This document shows, piece by piece, positions 56,740-64,000 of a stretch of DNA of 64,000 nucleotides. Below the pieces are notes generated by a model, which searched no databases, had not been told where the DNA came from, and saw only the letters and a program-made list of their open reading frames with translations. This stretch comes from Meandrina meandrites. Its lineage: Eukaryota; Cnidaria; Anthozoa; Scleractinia; Meandrinidae. The stretch covers positions 25,677,114-25,741,113 of the forward strand of contig OY855913.1 in the NCBI GenBank assembly GCA_963693305.1. Reading direction: 5' to 3'. Made by a program: the position numbers and the translations under genes. Numbering within the stretch: position 1 is the stretch's first letter; every line of letters begins with the position of its first letter.

Positions 56740-59700
56740 ATGAAACGTTCCCAACCAGAAACGTCGGGGGTACCCCCGGCAAAAAAGCAAGTTCTAACGA
56801 AGATGATCCCGCCGGTAAACATTGGTTCTGTTTCAACTGAGGTAAGAAGAACAGATGTCTCCGCAATTTTTGTTTTAAAAATGGATCCGCTTGAATTTGT
56901 GGTTTAGATCTCCTTAAGGATAATTCTCTGCATTAGTGAGCTTCATGCGTAGCGGTTTACAAACAGACCGAACTACGTACTACAGCTCAAAAGTAGTTTG
57001 AGAATGGTTTTGAATTAAACCGAATTACACTACAGCTGTTATGTTTGATCATGAAGAATTTTAGCGCCCTTTTTACAGCAAAGCGTCCCTTACACGCACT
57101 CTCCCCTTGAGTATCTGTAAGCGTGTAAGCTTCCCTATATGTTCCAAAAAGCGCCCCCTTTCTTTAAAAGCGCTCTCATATAAATAAATTGCGACAGTGA
57201 CTTTCAAAATTTTATTGTTAACACAGAATAATAAACTGATTAGCGAACATATTTCTGCATATAGAACAAGTGGATGGTGTCATGACTACATGTATACAAA
57301 CCCCTATTGTTACAGTTCTTGACTTACAATTTGTAAACAAGTCTCTGTTTCTTCACTTAAGTGCCTTTAATTATATTAAGCACCCAGCCCCTGACAAGTG
57401 CCCCCTCTCCAATTAGACCCCTCCCCCTTGAATTACCAAAAGTCAGTTAGTGCCCCAGGTGCTAAATCGAATCATTGGCATTGCTGGGTAATTATACTTA
57501 AATGTTTAGTACTAAAAAAAAATTTGTTTAGAGTTTTTCCCTACTTCTTTACCTGGTTTGTTGGCCATCTTGTGATAATGGCTTGTTCTGTAGTCACTTA
57601 AGTTTGTTTTTGGTTTAAAATTTTTCAAACCAGTTTTAATTTTCACTTTCCTCTGTCTCATAATCATTGTCATAATCTGGACCAAAGGAAAATGAAACTT
57701 GAGCTGTTTGAAAATGTCATGTTTGAACTGAGAACAACTTTAAACTACAATAGTCATGAATATTTATTTATAAGGTTCAGTAATTAATATAAATGAATAT
57801 TAGTAATACCCATTTAATTCTACACAGGATGAAATGAACTTGAAGGTTTTAAAGTTCCAAAATAAGAAACTAGGCGAAAGATTAGAAGAATTAAAGATAG
57901 AAGAAGAGAAGTTAAAAGGCCAAGTGGATGACCTGAAGAAACAGAGGGAATCTGATCTGGATATCATCTCTGTCATCAACAGACATTGGATGCAGGTATT
58001 AAAGACAATTTTCAAGAGCTGTTGCCAAGTGCTTCCCACTTCAACATGACAGAGGGGAATGCTTGTCTTATGCATGTGATCATGGCAGAGATGCCAGCCA
58101 AAATTCCGGGGAGTCAATTTTGCATTAAACGGCCATAACAGAGCAGCTTTCAAATGAGTATCGTAAAACCAAAACCAAAGTTACAGTATTGTCCAAAAGT
58201 AATACAAGCGATAATCGGGGCATAGGGCACAGACAATCCAGTGAAAAAATCAAAACTTGAAGCAAATACATGTACAGTGAAGCCAGCACAAAACACAGGA
58301 AAATGTATCTGAGCAAGTCTCGATTGGTTTTGCTTTTACTTCTGATTGCTTGAGAAAGTAACTGGCGCAAGATTTTTAAACCAGTCACTGAGCATAGTAA
58401 TGCAAAACCAATTCAAATGCGAATTTCTGTCTATACTCGAGTGAAAACGGCTGTTAGTAATAATAATGATAATAGCTTTTGTTTATACACGATAAATGAA
58501 TATTGTAGCATGATAGCTAATGTGGTCGTGTATTTAGTGGGGAGTTCAAAGTATGGAATATTGATATCATTTGGAGAAGTAACATGTAGATATACTAATA
58601 AGATTAAAAATCTTGCAGTGAGAGTTGCTTACTCTGTCTTCACTTTACAGCTTGATGAAGACATCAAGACCATACTACAAAGATATGAAGGTATTGTGGA
58701 GGAGGACTCAGAACAGACCTCCAATGAGGCTACTCTTTCGTATTTGGACTACCTGGCCAATTTAGACTCTGAACAAGTCCGTGAGGAGGTGGCAAAGAGA
58801 TCTGCTGCCACTAAAGAACATACAAGAAAGCTTTTACACTATGTGGAAATGTCTGGGCCTTACTCATCCACGGTTGTAAATGAGAAGCCGAAAGATGAAA
58901 CTCAAGCAGAGGATGGAGAAAAAAGTAAAGGTATGGTTACTCAAGAATTATTGTGCCAATGTGGTTGTTTTTTTTTTTCAACAAAGAATTTCCTTGATGA
59001 TAAATAAGTGTACATGCAGCTGTGCGATTGTGTACTCAACTGTTAATGCTTGGTGTACATGTACAACAGCTCACGGGTTTGATTCACATTGAGACCATTC
59101 TCTGATTTTTCCTTGTCTTTATCTTATCGCATGTTATGTATGAAAATCTTTGGCAACCAAGCCTTATTTTATTTTCAAAATAAAGATCCGGAAGACCAAC
59201 AGGAAACAGCCCCAAAGCCAAGTACGGCAGAACAACCTAAATATGACTTAGAAGCTGACAACAAACAGCTGAGAGAGTTGGTCACCTCACTTCATCAAAA
59301 ACAGCAGACGACATCACTAGAGGTATTCACAGCTATTTATAATAAATAAGATTTTCTAAGTACCGGAAAGCTAAGCGTAGACAAAACTGATCCTCAAATT
59401 AACACCATTCAATATTCTATTCTACTCTTGAATTCCATACTATTTGAGTTTACAGGAGGAGTAATGGCATAAAAATTATGATTAGTACAGTGGACTTTCC
59501 AAGTTCAATCCCAAGCCAGAGTCAATGTGTTGTGTTCTTGAGTAACTAAGACACTTTGTTCTCACAGTGTCTCTCTCCACCCAGGTGTATAAATGAGTAC
59601 TGGGATATAAAATAGGGACTTTCAGATCAGAATACAAGTATGAGATCGAGTACGAGTATGGCTTTTCCTACAAGATTATCGGTACAAGATTGGTGTGAAA

Positions 59701-62700
59701 TGTGACAATCTAATGCATAAGCACTAGGTTTGAAAAGTTGTACTCGTACTCCAATCTGAAGGTCCCTAATGCTGGCCAGGGAGTACTGCTACAGTGGAAC
59801 ACCATTCTATCCATGAGTAGAAAAACTTCTTGTTGCTTTGTGCTACTGAGTGCTGGTCTGTTGCATGTAGGCCTCTAGGCTTGAATGCAGACTTAACAAT
59901 TTACCCCATTTTACATGTAGTTTAATAATATACTAGTGTTCTTTGTCTGAAGATTTCTATCATTGTCAATTTTCAGTTTTCAGAAATTCGAGATAAATAT
60001 GCTTTGGCTCAAAAAGAGATTGCTCAGCTAAACACTGAGCTGCAAGATGCCACGTATGAACTTCAAAAAGCTAATCACAGGGTGGAAAACCTGGTGAAGA
60101 GACTTAATGAATTGGAGGACATGAACAAGAGACTGCGTGAAGGAAATACAGCCCTAGGGGAAACAGGAGAGAGCGAGCCTGCTCAGGTAATCAAGCAAGG
60201 TTTTTAAGCAGTTAGTGAGAGGTAGCATCCTTATCAGTTCTTTAGCATTTACAAAGAAAATCTGGAAATAGCTTTCATTTTTATTTCTGCCCAGGATAAT
60301 GTGTTAGTGTGTGGTTCCAGAAAATATCCATACTCCCCCCACAGAAGGGATTGGAAATTTCGGGGAGGAGGGGGGGTCTCAAAGAGCCACAAATTTAAAG
60401 ATATGTATGAAGCTAAATTGGAATTTCTGGAGGGGTGGGGGGGGGGGTCATAGGGAAAATCCCTTCTGTGGGGGGGTATGGATATTTTCTGGAACCACAC
60501 AATCTTTTATTTATTAAATTAAAGAATCCACCATTTTTGGCTAAACCATGATATTTTTCAGGCTTGGTCATTAATGCCAGAACTCCTGGAATTGCCATAA
60601 ACGTTACAAAACAGTGAATTGTTCACAATTTTCCATTTTTAACTTCCCAACAAGAAAATTGGGACTACCTATTTCACAGTTCTGTTCCTTCTGGTCATTT
60701 TTCCCAGTGAAATGAATCAAAGAGTCATGTTACATCCCATGTGGAAATTTTTGTAAATGGTAAACAACCATTTTTTGTCATTTGGTGTCTAGAATAAGAG
60801 TTCTATATTTTTAGCCTATGTGGGGTCATCATGCGAGAAGGGAATCAAAAAAGGTTCCAGTTAGTGGGAGGCTTGAGTAATGGAATGTTCAAGTTATGAG
60901 AGTTCAACTCTTCATAATTTTGTATATATCAGCATGTGCAGTGTGTAAAGCACATGACCATTTTCTCGCCACTTCACATTCAAATCAAATAGTTCTCTTT
61001 GTATTCTGTGACCCTAGAATGATGAGGTGTCAACTGAGCTAGAGGACCTTAGAGATTTGACAAAGACACGACTTGAAGAGTTGGAAAAACTGAATGAAAA
61101 TTACATCACAAGCCAACAAGAACTGGAAAAACTTAAGTTGGAAGTTAGTACAATCATGTAGTAACATGACTCATGCATAACAACAATATTGAGGCTTCAT
61201 TCTACCATTCTAACCTAAAATTCAATGTTTTATTAAATGCTTTTTTGTAGATGAACCATATGCCTGAAAGTGCCGTTCTTCAGTCAGCCCCCTACAAATG
61301 TTTGCAATCGCAGTTTTCAGTTCTTTATGGAGAGGTTACACAGGTAGGTGTAGTTACATAAAAAAAATGTTGTTTATAGTGGTCATGCACTTCGCTTCGA
61401 GATAGCTAGTTTGCAAGCATGCCACTGAAACAGAGGAAACAAATATTTTAAATGAAACATAACATGGTTAAAAAATCCCAGCTGGCAGGAGGCAGACCAG
61501 CTGGTTATAATACAGAGTGTGACCGAGGATTTGAACTCGGGACTACCCAGAACAAATCCAGCTAGTGGCAGGGTGGAGGGCTTGAACGCGGGACCTCTGG
61601 ATTACAACACCAGTGCCCTAAACCACCCTATAGTATCTTAATGTACAATAAAACTTCTTTGATTAGTCATTGGACGGTAGAAATTGGATGTCATGATGAA
61701 TATTGTATTTATTTTCTTAAGCTTCGTCAACAACTTGATGACACCCGGCGTGTTCTCAGCACCACTAAAACACAACATGTTCTGCAACTGGAGCAAGTAG
61801 AGGTTGGTACTCTTTAATTAAGTACTTATTTGTATAAACAGAGTGGTTAGTGGTTATAGTTGACGCCAGCCATGTAAAACTCTGAAGGCAAACAAAAAAT
61901 AGTTCAAGAGAGCGCGGAGTTCGAGACAGCTCATAGAAGTACTTATTTAACTATCTATTTAATATTAATTTAATTACTTATTTAATTATCTATTTATTTT
62001 TTTTAATTATCCTGCTATTTTGACATATCACTTTTTATGCATATTTACATATATATAGTTGATGTGATGTCTTACAAGATTTTATAAACTTAATAAATGT
62101 AGATGTACATGTAGATTTGTAGTAATAGAGTGGTTATTAATCAAATGTTGGCCTATAGCCATGGAGAATCTCAGTGAACATAGAAAAGACATTGAACCAA
62201 GTCAAACTTGCCGCCCAGTTGTAATAAATTAATGGGTTTTGTTTTGTATGTGATTGATTGCATTGGAAGTATGTATTTGTTAAGATTGTGTGAAGCCAGT
62301 TACCAAAGGTTAGCAGCCATAACAAGTGTCAAAACATCAACCCTGAATGTCGCTGCAGACACCTTCAAGAGGTTCCATGTAAGAGTGATCTGACTGGGAA
62401 AATAATTGTGGTTTTATGAAAAAGTGATTGCATATAAGAAGTGGTTGAACAGAGAAGCTTGACTAAACATTTATAATAATATGAACTGCAGATAATTCAT
62501 ATGTATACATCAGTAGTCATAAAGACAAGATGATATAATGTTTAATTTTCATTTCAGTCAAACAATGTCACAATACAAAAGAAATATAAAGCCGAAGTGA
62601 GTGAACTCCATGATGCATTACTACAAGTAAAGAGAGACTATGACCTGCTCAGAATGGAGTTTGAACAAAACCTCAAGGCAAATGAACAGACAGGTATCAC

Positions 62701-62938
62701 ATTGTAGAAAGATTGGTCCGACAGTACAACAGTGTTATGCACTTCTGGCATTGAGAGAATTAAGGTTATGGTTAAGAATAATTTTTTGTGGAGGTACAGT
62801 GGCCTAATGGTTAGTGCGCTAGGCTCCAGGTCAAGCGGCCCGGGTTCAAACCCTGGCCAGAGTCACTGCATTGTGTTCTTGAGCAAGACACTTTAGTCTC
62901 ATAGTGCCTCTCTCCACCCAGGCCTCGGTTGTTCAAAG

Positions 62939-62974
<36 letters not shown>

Positions 62975-63502
62975 GGTGGATAGTGTAGTTCATTTTGCCA
63001 ACACTTATCCACTGGATAGTGATTTATGCAGTGGATAGCGCTATCCAAGCTTTGAACAACTGGGCCCTGGTGTATAAATACATGTAGATAGCGGTGAATT
63101 TACTGCTGGGGGTAACTGCCATGGACAAACATCCCATTCAGGGTAGAGAAGAAATGCTCCTAGTCGATTCCTGCTACTAAACTAGGATAAGTTTCAGTCT
63201 GGTGGGTCACAATTCTCAAACACAGACTTAAACCTACCTACCTAGGTAAGAATTTCCCACACAAAGTTGCACTAGATACACTGTGTGAATCTGCTTTTAC
63301 TTTATCAGTTCTTGCTGCTTGCTTGCTGCCTTCTGAAATGGGAAGATTTTCAGTGTCTCCTCAGATAAAAGGAGATGTGATTCCTTAGGTGTTTTGGGGC
63401 TTTTACATATAGAACAATACACATACCTACATGTTGTTAAACTGTCTATTTTACATAGGCCCCATGACGAAGGAGATGAGCCACATGTTAAACAGTTTAC
63501 AG
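56740..63502 (+). CDS. RNF20: Bre1-type E3 ubiquitin ligase (RNF20/RNF40), 5' part
   Basis: Ten exons in phase: 56740-56841, 57828-57995, 58651-58930, 59186-59322, 59977-60186, 61018-61143, 61251-61343, 61722-61802, 62558-62693 and 63459-63502, the last ending at a gttaac donor, so the gene runs out of the window. The 459 codons cover about the first half of a roughly 950-1000 aa protein. Matches to RNF20/40: basic N-terminus PPAKKQVL, IISVINRHWMQ-LDEDIKTILQRYE, long heptad coiled coils (IRDKYALAQKEIAQLNTEL and following), YKCLQSQFSVLYGEVTQL, LLRMEFEQNLKANEQ-GPMTKEMSHMLNSLQ. Bre1 recruits the E2 enzyme Rad6 (UBE2A/B) and monoubiquitinates histone H2B during transcription. The C-terminal RING finger lies beyond the window. 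Whether it is RNF20 or the pre-duplication ancestor of both cannot be told; an invertebrate normally has one gene. Confidence 0.93.
58130..58410. repeat. Probable dispersed repeat in Bre1 intron 2
   Basis: 'aaaaccaaaaccaaagtt' and 'gattggttttgcttttactt' words give partial inverted symmetry. An 87-codon antisense frame through it has no domain. Repeat status is inferred from composition and needs a genome comparison. Confidence 0.35.
59485..59880 (+). repeat. SINE split by a MITE, Bre1 intron 4
   Basis: The front part ('cccaagccagagtcaatgtg', 'ctctccacccaggtgtataa') and the back part ('tactcctacagtgg'-like DNA, 'aacttcttgttgctttgtgc') belong to the common SINE. They are separated by the inverted-repeat element at 59613-59768. 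Confidence 0.6.
59613..59768. mobile_element. TA-flanked MITE inside a SINE
   Basis: Ends 'tagggactttcagat' and 'atctgaaggtcccta' are inverted repeats, and inner 'gtacgagtat' and 'gtactcgtac' also pair. TA at both borders fits a Tc1/mariner-type duplication. Confidence 0.7.
60309..60500. mobile_element. MITE with 'gtgtggttcca' termini, copy 2, Bre1 intron 5
   Basis: The inverted ends are long and nearly perfect: 'gtgtggttccagaaaatatc' on the left pairs with 'gatattttctggaaccacac' on the right, followed inward by 'cccacagaagggatt' and its complement. The centre is G-rich, with 'ggggtgggggggg'. Confidence 0.85.
61500..61640 (-). repeat. tRNA-like SINE remnants, reverse orientation
   Basis: 'gatttgaactcgggac' and 'gcttgaacgcgggacctc' resemble reversed Pol III B boxes in two successive units within Bre1 intron 7. 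Neither forms a full tRNA. Confidence 0.45.
62790..63245 (+). repeat. tRNA-derived SINE, fullest copy, Bre1 intron 9
   Basis: The tRNA-like head has an A box (tggcctaatggttagtgcgc) and a B box (gggttcaaaccctgg). It is followed by a conserved body ('cactgcattgtgttcttgag', 'gtgcctctctccaccca', 'gggggtaactgccatgg', 'atgctcctagtcgattcctg') and a 'cctaccta' tail. A MITE (62921-63068) interrupts it. Partial copies lie at 5295, 14665, 35990, 45390 and 59485. Confidence 0.8.
62921..63068. mobile_element. Palindromic MITE nested in the SINE
   Basis: Ends 'cggttgttcaaag' and 'ctttgaacaactgg' are inverted repeats. The interior consists of repeated 'tatccactggatagtg' and 'gataacgctatccacc' words that are themselves palindromic. 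Removing it restores a continuous SINE body. Confidence 0.75.
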
Positions 63503-64000
63503 GTTAACATATATATTTATTTGTTGTTGTTGTTTTCAATCAGTTGGTAGAATTTGGCCATCCTAACAGAGGATTTACACTTGTTTGTTTAAAAGTACTT
63601 TGCAGTCTTTCGTTCACATGGTTTTGCTTTTTTTTACCATTGCAAGACAAAATGCAGAAAATGCTGGTTGCTATAAAACCGCTTGACAAGTTCAGTTGAT
63701 AGAGTGCTAGACTTACAGTGGGAGGTCTCAGGTTTGAGCTCCCAACACTCAGGTTCTTGACATAACTGGGAATTATTTGTACCATCATACCATACCATTA
63801 TTCGATAAGAAGACTTCATTCTACTTTGTGCAATGATTTCTGCAATAAAAATTGTTGTGAGGTATTCATTTAACAGTGTGTTACACTATACAGTTTTTCA
63901 AACAACTTCACTCAACAAAATTTCAAGAAACATTGCATGAAAAATTGCTATGTGTAGCAGCACCTTTAACAAAATATTCTGATGATGTTTTATTGATGTG
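63503..64000. other. Bre1 intron 10 (open at the window end)
   Basis: Includes a tRNA-like fragment at 63670-63750 ('agttcagttgatagagtgct', 'tctcaggtttgagctccc'). No further exon is visible before the window ends. Confidence 0.5.

Noticed and set aside
58417..59007. Single-exon 196-codon protein
   Set aside because: Only 58651-58930 is coding (Bre1 exon 3, bounded by cttacag-type acceptor and gtatgg donor). The parts outside are intron read-through.
62790..62868. Possible tRNA gene
   Set aside because: A and B boxes are present, but the acceptor stem does not pair and the sequence continues into the SINE body seen at other sites.

Overview
The window is animal nuclear DNA: intron-rich genes with GT-AG splice sites, AT-rich spacers, and many tRNA-derived SINEs, foldback MITEs and minisatellites. 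The repeat style, the divergent class A GPCR and single cnidarian-like peptide precursors point to a cnidarian, most likely an anthozoan such as a stony coral. That placement is inference, because no species marker is present. Gene models were built by eye from splice sites; wherever exons are joined, their phases were checked and agree. LAYOUT. 1-435: 3' end of a rhodopsin-class GPCR. 2.8-24.4 kb: a scattered cluster of five small two-exon genes (one on +, four on -). Each encodes a signal peptide followed directly by Gln-Leu-[Ser/Gly/Ala]-[Phe/Tyr] and then a Gly-Arg, the layout expected for pyroglutamate-blocked, C-terminally amidated peptides. I do not recognise the family, and it is the most novel feature here. 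Two members (11.4-11.9 and 14.4-15.2 kb) lie in a clear tandem segmental duplication. The spacers hold foldback elements, including a 1.3-kb one with arms over 200 bp. 28.2-30.8 kb: a four-exon flotillin-2-like gene that stops at the end of the SPFH domain. 33.0-40.4 kb: the complete seven-exon NSRP1 gene (splicing regulator). 40.9-41.8 kb: a non-autonomous hAT transposon with a perfect 8-bp target-site duplication. 43.0-45.7 and 52.5-55.4 kb: two tandem serine-racemase genes, five exons each with the same exon plan and the same GC-AG intron. Between them lie a possible orphan secreted-peptide ORF and repeats. 56.7 kb to the window end: the 5' half of a Bre1-type (RNF20/RNF40) E3 ubiquitin ligase gene, divergent from the second racemase gene. 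FUNCTION. NSRP1 (splicing) and Bre1 (histone H2B ubiquitination) are nuclear housekeeping genes. The racemase pair suggests D-amino-acid metabolism. The peptide cluster suggests neuropeptide, hormone or defence-peptide secretion, and the GPCR is a generic receptor with no shown link to it. These genes are neighbours and do not form an operon or pathway.
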